This document shows positions 32,247 through 43,900 of a DNA stretch of 64,000 bases, piece by piece. The notes beneath the pieces are model-generated. The model did not search any database. It was not told the origin of the DNA and saw only the letters and a program-made list of their open reading frames with translations. Position 1 is the first letter of the stretch. The number at the start of each line of letters is the position of its first letter. Source of the stretch: Trametes villosa (taxonomy: Eukaryota > Basidiomycota > Agaricomycetes > Polyporales > Polyporaceae); assembly GCA_002964805.2 (NCBI GenBank), contig PUDQ02000016.1, positions 248,001 through 312,000 of the forward strand. The letters are read 5' to 3'. The position numbers were made by a program, and so were the translations under genes.

Positions 32247-32681
32247 ATCCGCGCACCTCTCGGATAGGCAACAGATACCTAGGGGATTGTGGTACGGTTG
32301 CGCTGGAAGGCATGATGGAAAGTCTTGGATACGGAATATCGTGTACAATGGTCGGTCAAACAGAAATCAGGACACTTGTACAAATACACTTAGTTATCAA
32401 ACGCACGGTGCGCGTTGTTCCAAAGTGTTCACTGATTGACATATTTCAAATACTGCCCCGAGGTGTGCACTGAGGGCGGCCGAGTCGTCATGAGTTGTGT
32501 TATTGAACCTCTGCACTCCCGGAAGGCGTGATGCGGCAGTCCGATGTCAAGTCGTTAGGTTTAATGCTTGATGGTAGAGGCGAGGAGAAGAGAGGGGAAG
32601 AGTTCATCCATCGCGACTCGCGCAGATTGGAAGTGGGCGAGGAGGCACCGATCAGGTGTGCTGTGTTACGCAAGCACGCAT
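32247..32681. other. Intergenic, nothing recognised
   Basis: 3' flank of the repeat-containing gene and 5' flank of tRNA-Val. Confidence 0.45.
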
Positions 32682-32755
32682 GGGTCGGTGGCGTAGTTGG
32701 TTATCGCATCTGTCTAACACACAGAAGGTCCTCAGTTCGATCCTGGGCCGACTCA
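32682..32755 (+). tRNA. tRNA-Val (anticodon AAC)
   Basis: Body identical to the minus-strand copy at 29,842-29,915. The stretch after the gene (ATCGTTTTGCTT) is also shared, so the pol III terminator was copied or conserved with it. No intron. Confidence 0.95.
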
Positions 32756-33083
32756 TCGTTTTGCTTCTTGTGCAAGTATGTTAATGCTACCCCGAGCACT
32801 ATTTTATCACGGCACGAACTTGGGCGAGCGTGAAGCTACGGCATGAGCTTGCATTACTCGTGCTAACTACCTAATCAAAGGCTTCCTAGCAAACGTCCTC
32901 TTCTGTCTCGACTCTCCATAGCGTAGAGTCCGCAGAGTGCTCCGCCACTCAGATACTACATAAAAAATCACAATAACAGGAGCTTAGCGTGTAATCCAAG
33001 GCGGAAGTTAAAACGATATGCAGGCGGCATGAACGTTCAACTTCAAGCTGATAGGTCGTGCGCAGGGCCCAAAAGAGCCAAAA

Positions 33084-33155
33084 TGACCACCGCAGGGGTC
33101 GAACCTGCAATCTCCTGATTCGTAGTCAGACGCGATGCCATTTCGCCAGGCGGCC
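33084..33155 (-). tRNA. tRNA-Arg (anticodon ACG)
   Basis: Body identical to the plus-strand copy at 29,463-29,534. The downstream ATTTTGGCT is shared with that copy. No intron. Confidence 0.95.
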
Positions 33156-33535
33156 AATATGTTGACGTTGTTGTGCTTAGCCATGTTCAACCCAGCAATC
33201 CCCTGTACTCAGAGTCTGAACAGAACAGGGTGGTGCGAGTCGCGACGACTTGCCAGTGGCCGTCGCTCCCCATGTCCTTAGCTATGCTGCAGCATGCAGT
33301 TCTTGGGGTTTCAGACGCGATGTTTATTCAAGATTGTGGTGCCTTTTTTTTCTATGGCTTTACAGGTCCGCCGATCGGCGGTATAGCATAATGTTACACA
33401 AGGCCAGCCTCCGTACCATCCGAAAGGAAAGAGAAACCCGTGCGTACGAGAACTAGCGAAGATTGGGCAAGAGACCTGTGCCGCTCAATCGCATCAGGGA
33501 GTGAGAAGTGAGCTCCACTGACTGCGCCTGGCCCA
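33156..33535. other. Intergenic, nothing recognised
   Basis: 5' flank of tRNA-Arg and 3' flank of the four-exon gene. No feature seen. Confidence 0.45.
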
Positions 33536-34711
33536 TCACAGTACCGTGACTCGGGCCCCTTCGATGCCGTCCATCGTCAGGTCCTCCCGCATTGACGCCT
33601 GAACCGAAGGGAGAGGCTTCGCCGATGCGCGTGGTAGGCCGACCTCGGGTGAATGGGCCGCAAAGACGGAGTCGCCGCTGAGGTGCGGATAGTCCGAGTT
33701 GTCCGGCGTGGATGCCCGCGAGCTGACCGTCGAGCCCGAGCGACCGTAGGACTCGGGAGATGAATCCAGGGCGACCCCGCTCTTCTGCGGTGTCGGTGGG
33801 GGCGTATGCGGCTCGACTGTGTCTTGATCAGGGCTGGTAGGGGAAGGGATCGCCATCCCCGATTCGGTGGGCGGGGAGGTCCCGGCATCGTACAGGCGTA
33901 TCTCCCCGTCGATGGTCACGACGAGGAAGCCCGTAGAATCGTACACGGGCTGTCCACTCGCCAACCTCGCCTAGGACATACCAAGTGTTATGCACGGACC
34001 TGACAAGCGAATGAGAAACGCGTACCTCGGAGGCTGCCCTCGCGGCGACGTTCACCGGGTTGAACGGGTTGAACGACTCGGTGAGCTCTTCCATTTCCTC
34101 GCGCGGGCACCTCCTGCGTGGCATGGCGGGCTTCGCTACCGCCAGTCTAGCCTGCAGCGCACATCTTAGCCGGGCGCACGCTAACGCTCGCCTGGCCAAG
34201 TGTGAACGCACCTCCTCAGCTTCCCCGATCGCTGCATTGATCGGGTTGAAGAACTCGTTGAGGAGGCGCATCTCCTCCCGGAGCTTCTTCCTGTCGAATG
34301 GCGCACACGGCTCGGGCTTCTCCTGCACTGCTGGGCGCGCGAATGTCTGTGCATAAGAGCTGTGGTTGAATGGCGACCAGGTCGGTGTTGGTATTCCGTA
34401 GAAGGGGGCACGCGACCGTTGAGGGCCGGCCTTGGTGTCGCGTTGTGCGAATCGTTCGCTCCCAACTGCGCCCCAGCGGCATGCGACCTGAGTGCTCTCT
34501 CAGCCTGGGGGTGCCATCATGGGAAGAGGATGTGACTCACTGTGGGTTTGATTATCTCGTCCTGCGAGGGGTTCCACTCCGGCATGTCGCTGTACGGCCG
34601 GGGCTGGTAGACACTGGTTACCAGGCGGTTCAAAGCCATCGTGGCAGAGGTGGATGAGGGCGTGGCGCGGTTGCCGAAGAAAGCTCCCGTCATGAGGTTT
34701 GTGTGGTACAT
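33536..34711 (-). CDS. Uncharacterised four-exon protein
   Basis: Exons 34711-34541, 34487-34212, 34151-34026 and 33970-33536, all phase 0, give 335 residues. It starts MYHTNLMTGAFFGN. A segment occurs twice: REEMRLLNEFFNPINAAIGEAEE at the end of exon 2, and REEMEELTESFNPFNPVNVA in exon 3. Both are followed by an exon boundary, which suggests an exon duplication. The C-terminal exon begins ARLASGQPVYDSTGFLVVTI and then becomes Ser/Pro-rich. I do not recognise the family. The intron between exons 2 and 3 (60 nt) is in frame without a stop, so its splicing is the least certain part. Confidence 0.6.
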
Positions 34712-35839
34712 GATCGGTATAGGGCGCGCTAGTAAGCAGATAGGATCCGAGAGCGAGGCGACTGCAGTAGCCACAGCCGTTTAGGTCATCTCCGCTGCCA
34801 GACTCACGTCGGGCCAGCGGTGGCTCACCTGGTGAGTCGCTTGGGATTGCGAGCGGGATGCGGGTGGTATACGTGGGTGACTGAGGTAAGGTTGCGCGAG
34901 CGGGAAGTGTCGTGCTTTATACAGGGCGGGGTGGCGCCGCTTTCCCCGCTTTGGCGCGTCTGGCTCAGGCCCAATATCCGGATAATGCCACATGTGCGCG
35001 CGGCATAACAAAGCCACTCTAGCGGGAGGCGTGGGATCGACACCTGTTCGCCTTTGCGTTCTCGAGGCAGGGGGAGCGCGGTTTTCTGCCCGCCGCAAAG
35101 TCGGCGAGTCTCAATGGAGGCCATCATGGCTCGTCAAGGGTATCGATATTGTGCCCGAAAGACGGTGCTGCTTCCAGTGACCGGCATTGGCAGCGCACCA
35201 TCCTCTGAATCAACACAATCAGCAGCCTTTCTTTGGTATGAACAGCCCGTTCGCGGGACCACTTACTTGGGTGCGCATAGTGTGTAGGCGCGCCACCGCG
35301 CCGCGACGCTGATCTAGAAGGATGTGGGCCACGCCAATGTGTGCCTGTCTTCGCAAACGCGTCAGCAAAGTTAAGCAAGGGCGCGTTTGCTATTCTAGGT
35401 CCCACAGGCAAGGATATCCAGGATTCTTACCCACTTGTAGCGGAGACGCTCGAAAAACTGTACATCGGTGAGAAGTGATTGCAGCTGTGTGGTAGAGTCA
35501 GACGCATAGTGCAGGATATGGCATCACCCAGATCGTCGCTGAGCCTCCTGTTCATGGATGTATACGCGATACTGGAACGCTCGTACACGCGAGCTCGGAG
35601 GGCGAATGTCGCGCGACCGTGGATGCGACTTCCCGAAAACGCACATTGGGACGCGCGACGTGACCAAAGGGAGTGGGATGTTCATGCCGAAGCAAGGCAC
35701 ATTGCGTATGAATGAGACGTATGTGTACAACAGCAGCAAAGTCCTAGAAATAAGAAGGTTGACGTGTCTGCCAGCAGAGACTGGCGTGTCAGCATACCTG
35801 AGCATATGGGTATGCGAAAGCAGAGCAGATACAACAAGA
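34712..35839. other. Intergenic, no gene recognised
   Basis: Upstream of the four-exon gene and 3' flank of RAD9. Open frames here have no supporting splice structure or domain. Confidence 0.4.
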
Positions 35840-37819
35840 CTAGTCTTCGAACAACGGCCGGAACACCTAGCAGCCCCAGCTTGTGAGCACGACCCGCCGA
35901 TCGCAAGCATACAGTCACATACCTTTGCCCCCCCGTCATTCTGCGTCGGCTCCATCTCAATGTCCTCCACCAGCTCGAAGCTGTCGCCCTGCTGGCCGAA
36001 GCCCGCGTCCCCAAAGTCCATATCATCGCCAACCTGCCAGTCCTCGACCTCCTCCTGCTGGTCCAGCGCGCCGTCGGGGGCTTCCACCCCGATGTCATCC
36101 GGCATGAAGCTCCGCTGCGTGGCGAACTCGACCTCCTCCGCGTCGCCCTCCAGCATGTCCTCCAGCTCCTCCGCAGTCATGTGCTCGATGCCGAGCCCCG
36201 ACTCGATGATCGCCGCCTCCGCCGCGCGCGGGAGCTGCGACAGCTGCGAGCTAGGTAGGAACAGTGGCTCCCGCCCCGCACCCCCGTGCTGGGATGGTTG
36301 AGAAGCGTCCCGGTAGGACAGCTGCGACGGTATGCCGCCTTGAGCTCCGTCGAGCGGGTCCCGATACTGCTGCTGCGCGGCGGTGAGGATCGCCCACGAC
36401 GGCTGGGGCTGATGCGCAGACGGCGGTGGATGCATCTCGCGCGCGATGGATGCCCGGTCTGCCCTGTGGACGACCTTCATCGGCTTTGCTGGCCGGTTGG
36501 CTTGCCCGCTATGAGACCGCTCGCGCGGCGCGGCCTGAGCGTTGCCATGGTACGTGTCCTCTTCTAGAGGCCGCTTCTTCCCCTTTGCCTGAGCGCGTGC
36601 GTCTTGCCGAGATTGAGAGCTCTGCGGGGAGAACGACTGGAGGTGGCTCGCTGCGATAACGAACAGCGTGTCCGCGAGATCGCCCCCGACGTCGACGTAG
36701 AGCGGGGCGTCAGGGTCCGTGAAGCGCACTTCCAGTGACAGGTCGGAGGCCTCTGCGAAGGCAATCGTGGCCTGGCGATCGCGCATACATCAGGGAAAGC
36801 ATTGGCGGGGAAAACGTGAAGACGCACGTTGAATTCTCGCAGGTGAAAGGCGATCGTCATGGGAGTACTCAGCAGATCATACTCCTCAAATTCATCCGAG
36901 CTGATGGTCAGCTCCGTCGTCAGATGCGCACGCCCTGGAAGAAGTGTGAGCGAATATTAGTGATAGCGAAGTGGGTATATGCGCACCTTTTCCGTCGACG
37001 GAGGACTCTAGACTTCGTAGCTGAACGTCCGTCTCATGGAAGTTCCAGATGAGCTGAGGATCCGCTTTGCTGCCCTTGCCGAAGGGAAAGTGCTCCAGCA
37101 TATGCCGGAGGCCCTTTGGGCCGATCGTCAAACGCGACTCCGAAGCGGCGTCGGGCAGAGTGGGCGACATCAGGTTATTGGCCGCATTCAATGGGAGTCG
37201 ATGCGTCTTCACTACACCTAGAGGTAGGAACGAGAGACGTCACGCTCAGTGAATATATGCGGTCTACGCGGGGAAAGTGAGCAAAACGGTGGGGATTTAC
37301 CGTGTTTGCAGTGTAAACGCACAGTCAATCTGCTCTCCAGCGTATCACGGTCTTCATCGTCTTCGTCCGAACGAGGTGCCTGTGACGCGCCGTCGGAGAT
37401 GACGAACTCGCACTTCTCGCAGGATTTCTCGATCGTCTTGTGCTTGAGAATTTGCAGGAGTGGCTGTATGCGGTTCAGTGTTTGCCTTCGTACAGTCGCG
37501 GCTAAGGATATGACGGACCTTGGTAGCAATCTGACAGGTGATCGTAGGGACCTCTTCCACATTATACTCTGGCCCCCCGCTAATCCGGTATTTGCTGAAG
37601 AAAGTCCGTGCGTACTTGAATCGTCCGTACGCAGTAAGGGCTTGGTTTGTGGAGGAGATCGCAAACGTTTCCGAGGTGGCAACTATCACCAAATCTTCCC
37701 CGAATTTGGACAGACATGTGAGGGCTCTGGTCAAGTCTGGCGAACGTGAGCAACGCGCGGACGATACGAAGGACTATATCCATACGCCGTAGCCCAGTAG
37801 AGTCTACCGTTGCCTGCAT
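35840..37819 (-). CDS. RAD9: RAD9, checkpoint clamp (9-1-1) subunit
   Basis: Seven exons (37819-37786, 37736-37519, 37463-37301, 37217-36987, 36934-36828, 36771-35923, 35866-35840) sum to 1,629 nt and 542 residues. The PCNA-like half shows LTRALTCLSKFGEDLVIVAT, AYGRFKYARTFFSKYRI, LQILKHKTIEKSCEKCEF, GVVKTHRLPL, SRLTIGPKGLRHMLEHFPFG, DPQLIWNF and FTDPDAPLYVDV. The long acidic, Gln/Ser-rich tail is the phosphorylated RAD9 tail that recruits TopBP1-type adaptors. The last exon is only 27 nt and restores the family-typical ending KVFRPLFED. RAD9 forms a ring with RAD1 and HUS1 on damaged DNA and helps switch on ATR-type kinases. Confidence 0.93.
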
Positions 37820-38193
37820 GTACCCAGAAGCGGAGATAAGTGTGCTTCCAAAGCGTCTTCGCGGGGCTAATGAAGACCGACGATAGTTGCGGGGGAGCAG
37901 TGAGAAAGTAGTCGTGGTAGCGGTCGAGGATGGGGCACTCGTGGGGCACCCTCGGGGCTCGGGCCCGTCCAAGGCACAGGCGCGTACCGTCACACGTCAT
38001 GTGTGTGCAGTCACGCCAATAAGTCTCCGCGTCCATGGCAGCAGTTCGCGACGCACGCGATTGATTGCCAGCGTACAGGTTGCGCAGACGAGAACAATAC
38101 GTACTAAGACGCACAGAGAGAATGTAGGTGAATATCGGTAAAGTTTCGAAAAGTGCACAGAACTAGCAGCCGAACGAGTCAGTGGCCACCGGC
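37820..38193. other. Intergenic, nothing recognised
   Basis: RAD9 promoter region and 3' flank of the second F-box gene. Confidence 0.45.
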
Positions 38194-39915
38194 TTACCAC
38201 CCGTAGTGGCCGTGGTATTCGTAGTAGGGGTCGTCAGAATAGTAGTCCGGATCCTCCTCGCTATCCTCCTCCTCGGTGGTACTCTCCGCCTCACAGCCGT
38301 CCCAATCTACATCCACGACGACCTCCTCCAGCAGCTCGATGCGCTCCTCGGTCGCGTACTTGCATTCGTCGAGACGAATGATGTCGACAGGTTTGCCGCA
38401 GTTGCAGCGGAATATGGCCCAGTCCAGGAGGTCGTCAAACGGCTCGCCCTCCTCCGCCGGAAGGCTGAAGCGGAAGCCGCTGAGGGATAAGACGCGGAGG
38501 ACGGGGAACAGGGTGAGAATCCTGCCGGCCGGCGACGTGCGCAGCGCCATGAGCGCCTCGAAGAAGTCGCCGAAGGGGTGCTCCTCCACGATCAGGTGCG
38601 TCACGCTCGGGAAGCGCGCAAGGATCATGGTCCACTTGAGCGGCATGTAAATCCCCGAGAGCCTGAGCTCTTGGACGCGCGCGAACATGCTCCCCGCGCC
38701 CTGGAGGATGGCAATCAACAGGTTCTGTGAGCAGGGGGCTCCTAAGGATACTCGGAAGGGCGCGCCACTCGGCGCGCCATGTTGCGTCGAAGCCCAGCCG
38801 GACAGGGTGAGATTGTCGGATCCCTGGATTTGCAGTGCCAAAATAGGGGGCTTCTCAGCCGCGTGCGCCGCCAGTGTCTGGAAGAGTGCTTGACTGCCAA
38901 GGAGCGTCCGGGCTTCGAGGTCGATTGATGTCGCCAAGGGCGAGGATAAGTGGTTGAGTAGATGAGCGAGGTAGGATGGATCGCCAGCAAGGCGAATTTT
39001 GCGGAGCAACGGGCACGGGATAGACCGCGACGGCTGGGGGAGTCGGACCGGTTTGGAGACTTCGAGCCCATGTTTCGGCACGGCGTTTTCGATCGAGAGG
39101 GTCTCCAGGCGAGGGGCAATAGCCTCCAGCACGGAGAACAGCTCGTCGAAACTGCCGACGTCCGGGAACGAAGCCAGATTCGGGAAGCTTCTTTGTGGTC
39201 TCCCCGACACGGTCAGGGTAGTGAGGGCTGGTGAGGAGAAGATGGGATCGCTCCAACGGAACGGTATCCCTCGCAGCTCGATATAGCGAAGTAATGGCGG
39301 CGTATTTGAGGTGGCAACGATGGGCACAACAGCGAGAGGAGACGTCTCGAAACCAGCATGGTCAGACGGGACGATCAACTCCAACTCCTCCAGGGTGTCG
39401 AAGCGCAAGACGCTGTTGTTGCAAAAAGACTGGATAGTCCCGAGAGGGCCGTCGATATGAAGAGACTTGATACGGTGGACATGTTGCTGTAGCATACCCA
39501 TAGACAAAGCGCGGGTCGGGGACGGTATGCGTTCTGGGATGGTGGCATTGATATGAAGCGGGGCGCTTTTGGAGCGCGCGAGAAGTGCTTCGAAGGGCTC
39601 GCTTTTCTGCGTCAAACGCAGGTAGCTCCAGAACCGGGGTGTGCTCAGGGCTACGGCGCGGAAGTGACGGCAGACGTGGGCCAGCCTGATCCAGGACCAC
39701 TTCGAGTAGTAGTACAACGCGCCCGAGTAGTAGTCGTCCATTGCGCGGCGGATAAAGATCTCCGCTAGAAGCTCCGGTGGGAGCCTCCCTATCAGAGTGA
39801 GCGTATTGAGGCGTGACCTGAGGTCGGTAATTGCGCGAATGTACACGTCAATGTCGCTCTCGATATCCACTCGGGCCTGTTGTAGTTGGCTGACGACGGA
39901 GGTGATCCTACGAGT
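38194..39915 (-). CDS. F-box protein
   Basis: The large exon from the acceptor at 39915 encodes about 573 residues. It begins TRRITSVVSQLQQARVDIES (coiled coil), then the F-box IGRLPPELLAEIFIRRAMDD with WIRLAHVCRHFRAVALSTPRFW. Leucine-rich strands follow (LEELELIVPS, LLRYIELRGIPF, LETLSIENAV, VLRVLSLSGFRF). It ends in an acidic, Tyr-rich tail. The first ATG in this exon falls after the F-box core, so a short upstream exon must supply the start. A donor exists at 39,979, but its in-phase upstream frame has no ATG, so the 5' end is unresolved. Probable SCF ubiquitin-ligase adaptor. Confidence 0.78.
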   Translation of the reverse strand, partial: TRRITSVVSQLQQARVDIESDIDVYIRAITDLRSRLNTLTLIGRLPPELLAEIFIRRAMDDYYSGALYYYSKWSWIRLAHVCRHFRAVALSTPRFWSYLRLTQKSEPFEALLARSKSAPLHINATIPERIPSPTRALSMGMLQQHVHRIKSLHIDGPLGTIQSFCNNSVLRFDTLEELELIVPSDHAGFETSPLAVVPIVATSNTPPLLRYIELRGIPFRWSDPIFSSPALTTLTVSGRPQRSFPNLASFPDVGSFDELFSVLEAIAPRLETLSIENAVPKHGLEVSKPVRLPQPSRSIPCPLLRKIRLAGDPSYLAHLLNHLSSPLATSIDLEARTLLGSQALFQTLAAHAAEKPPILALQIQGSDNLTLSGWASTQHGAPSGAPFRVSLGAPCSQNLLIAILQGAGSMFARVQELRLSGIYMPLKWTMILARFPSVTHLIVEEHPFGDFFEALMALRTSPAGRILTLFPVLRVLSLSGFRFSLPAEEGEPFDDLLDWAIFRCNCGKPVDIIRLDECKYATEERIELLEEVVVDVDWDGCEAESTTEEEDSEEDPDYYSDDPYYEYHGHYGW

Positions 39916-40925
39916 CTGTGAGCAAAAATGCGGCAAAAACGCGCTACTCGATGGCGATGTGATAGTATATAGAGCTCACCCCTCCGTTGCAGCCATGATG
40001 ACACTCTGCACGGAGGCCTCGAGTTCGAGACGTTGCCAGTGTGCGGCTCAGTCGTGCAGAGTCTACGAATTGGGTCAATCGTCCGAAAATGTTCGATACA
40101 TACGTTAGCTTCGGTTTTACAAACACGAAGAACAGCTAGCCTACCTGACAGTGCCGTCTTTTGTGCACGGTGTACGCGCAGGCCAGTGCTTTGTTGAAGG
40201 TCACGGCGATACGAGTGCACGGCGAGCGTCTGAGTCTGGCCACTTGAGTAAATTGCCGCCCACGGTGGCGCGCAATCTGCCGCAGCAGCTTTAAGCGCTT
40301 AGTCCAGACCCTGCCGTACACCGCCAACTTATCAGAGTCTGGATCCAGGACCGACGCGACAGCCGCATGCGAGGTAGACGCCCAGCCCATTATGTGCTAA
40401 CTGCCAGCCTGCCACAGGCTGGCCGTTCAGCTGGAACGTCCACCTGTAGCCAGGGTGGAGAAATACCCCATTTCCAGGTTTTCCGGCCAGCCCCCCTCAG
40501 GATATATCGACAGCACGTTGCTTCCTGTGTACATAGCTTGCTCAGAGGTGATACAATATACATTGATTGCGAAGTTCTCGAGGTGGTAGCGAGGACGCTG
40601 TTGCCCGAGTACCGGCAGACCAAATTGCCATACCAGTCATATCTAGCCGGGCAACAACAAGGATGATTACACGTATGATCAGCCTGGCACCCCCTCCCCA
40701 ACTCGCGGTCCGACACCCTTCAGACTCGGATGCACGCGCTGCAGCCGCAGCCGCGTCCGCGGCGCAATACTCTTGCCAGAGCGAGGAGTCGAGCAGACCC
40801 GACCTGCTCGACCTGCCGCGGCTTCGTCCAATGCGCGCGCGGCGATGGCAGCGGGCTCGGCGACATGGCGGGTATCCAAGTGTGAGGCAGCGGGGCGGTG
40901 AGAGCGGCGCAGTGGGACAGTTTCG
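39916..40925. other. Intergenic; F-box 5' end and left flank of the transposon-like element
   Basis: Holds the unresolved first exon of the F-box gene. Between about 40,390 and 40,510 there are GC-rich short inverted repeats (GCCAGCCTG against CAGGCTGGC). They could belong to the left end of the adjacent transposon-like element, but no matching right end was found. Confidence 0.4.
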
Positions 40926-43900
40926 TCAGCGCGCATCGGCCTCGGACGGGCCTTCCACGTTCTCCCCATCCTCCTCCTCGACCCGCGGTCGTTTCTTTGG
41001 TCGCGCGCGGGGCCGCGACGATGGCTGCTGCTGTTGTGATACCGCGACGGTGGTGTCCGAGCTCCCGATGTCCCCTGCCGACGATCCAGCGGGATGTGCA
41101 CCCGTGCCGGTGAGAGATGCTTGCGCCTTCGCGAGTCCGGCCTTCGCTTTCTTCTCCGCCTTGCGAGCCTTTTGCTCGGCACGCTTCCCGTCTCGGGTGT
41201 GACGCAATCGTTCAGCCATCTTGTCATGCTCGGAACGACGGTCTTTGAACCGAGGTATGGGCTCAACGAGGTTGCGAGGGAGGATGGAGCGGATGAGGTG
41301 GGGGTTGTGCAGGGAGTGGGTGTTGATAATGTAGTGCTGGACATCGACGTTGTGCTCGATATACTGCTCAAGTACATCGGAGTCGGTCCGTTCCTGCTTC
41401 ACCTTTCGCCGCCCGCTGGCAGTGCAGCCGGCGCGCGCGCAGTCATGCTGGACATTGAAGGAAAACTTGATCTTCTGCAGCAGCGACGTCAGATAGGTAG
41501 CAAGACTTGGAGCATGCGAGTATACCTGGACGTCGACGATGAGGTACGACTTCTCATCGAAGCGGCGGCTGAGTTGCGGCATGCTGAAGACGGGGTGCCG
41601 AGTTGCTGCGACTTCGAACACATCAAGCACAACCAATGCCTGCGCTCTCTCCTGGTGCGTGAGGATGTCCTCGATACGGCCTAGAACGACGGTTTGATCC
41701 TACGTATGGTAATAAGATTAGTTCTGTAGTATATTCGACGGCAGATAGACTGCACAAACATGACACTCACGTTCAACGGCGACTGTGCGCAGATCCAGGA
41801 GTTGATGATGCATACATCCTCCGACTGCGCCACAGCGTGCTTGCAGCGCGTCCATAACGGGGTGTCGAAGGAGTAGGTTGCGGAGTTGAGCGCGTGCGAG
41901 GCTGCCGGAACATCTCGCAGACGCAGCAGTGGCCTCACCGTAGTACCTGTAGGCACAGGAAGCAGCTTGACTGTACCAGGCTGTGGAGGCGTACTTGGCC
42001 TCCAGCCGACCACACCTTGCAACCCAGGGTGGTCACGTAGGAAGTCGCGTACACGAGGGCCAGCCTGAGTCCATGTGCCACCGTACTCGTCCATGTCAGC
42101 GAGCCAGTACCCACCCATCAGGCGATGCTTCAGAGCCTCCTGATCCGCAAGCTGGACGGCGATGTCGCGGCTCGGTGCGATGTGGTTGGAATGTATCGAG
42201 GCGCTGCGGAAGGTACCGTTGAATGATTCGAACGACTCCGTGATCACTCCCAGGAGGGGCCCGAAACGTGCGACGTCCTCTGGCGCATGACTGAGCACAT
42301 GCAGCTTGACCTTCTCGACAATCTTGCTGGGATCGATCTCCGCAAAAAGGTCGAGCACATTCGCGATCGCAGTCTTAAGGTCTGCCTGAGGACGTTGCGG
42401 TATCGGTGATACTATCGGTGGGCAATGAACGGCAACAGCCACGTACCTGGTATGTGTCGAGATCCTCGATCTCTGGAAACCAGATGAGTGCGGTCATCTC
42501 CCCGACTGCCAGCCATAGTGCGAACTTGAGGGGGTCTAGAATATCGTGGACGTGGAAGGACGTTGTCTGGACGATGGTCTTGAGTTGTCGCCCGATGAGA
42601 GAGTTCGCGTACTGCAGAATGTAGTTGGAGCGTATTGCGTGTATGGAGAGCGCGTCCGTATTTGTTGCCTGTAAGCGATGGGCGTACGTAGCCTTTTGGG
42701 CGGTGGACCATGACGTGTGAGACCAATGCCATGCGTACTTAACGACGCCAAGCAGGACCGTGTGTAGAATCTCGATCGGGGTGTCCAGTGTTGGGTCCAA
42801 ACCTGGAAACAAAACGAATGTCAGCACAGTGCACAACGTGCCAAACTGGCAAGCCCGGTAAATACCTCGCATCGTCAAGAACGGGTTGTAGATCTGGTCA
42901 GTGTTCGCATCTACCCAAGTTAGCAACTCCTGCTGGATGTCGGTGTCGGTGCGCCCCGGACTGTCCTTCTTGATGGTGCGTGCTCTCCGGAGGAGGTCGT
43001 CGATGAAATATTGCGTATACGCGTCCTTGATGCCGTGCTGCGTCTGCCGTTCCTTCACGGGCTTCTCGACGCCGAGGCACGCCAGTTTGACTTGTGCGCG
43101 AAGTTCCGCAAGTATGAAATCCTTGCTGCGAGGATCACCAGGCTATTACGAGGGCGGTCAGCGTGTCAACGTCCCCGAGCACAAGGGTACAAGTACTGGG
43201 TTCACCTCAAACAGGGCATGGAATCCGTCGTTGGATTCCTTATCTTCAGTCGTCCCCCCAGCTTTGCATTTGCGGCAGAATAGGTTCCCGTTACCCCCGA
43301 TGTGCCCCGAGATCTCGCTTTGCATGGGATTGTCGGATGGCTCTGCGTGGACGAAGATGCGGAACCGTGTTTGACCGCGCGTCAGCGGGTCGAACACTCT
43401 GACCGGCTGCGTGTGCGTCGATCTGCGAAGAGGACTTAATTCAGCGCTGGCTTCTGCCACTAGAATCCGGGCGGAATCACGTACTCGACCACCTGTTTGA
43501 AGTGATAGAACTGCTCAGTCGCACTCGCGTGAGGCGATGTGGACACGAAATGAATGTGCGCTTCCTGCTGGAGGAACCGCCGCGGTAGGTTCGCGTGCGT
43601 GATGTAGGCATTGTAGTGCTTGTTCCAGGATTTCGAGCGGTTGCCCGAGACGTCGTCCGCGAAATGATTGACGTAGGATGAGTAGAGGGGGTCACCCTCA
43701 GCCACCTCGCGCAGCGGGTTCGGAGTCGCATACACAAAGTCCTCAGGATCGGCTGCAAACAGATCAAACATATCAGATGGGGAGGGTGCCGTTGCAGAGG
43801 TGATACACATACCACCGAGCACAGGCAAACTATCTTCAGCCATGAGATCGTACAGGTTTTTGTGCAATGACGCTACAGGAACGAGGTCCGCAGATGTCTT

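Noticed and set aside
35524..35839. Extension of the RAD9 frame beyond 35,840
   Set aside because: It arises by reading through an intron. Splicing at 35,922/35,867 gives the conserved ending VFRPLFED.
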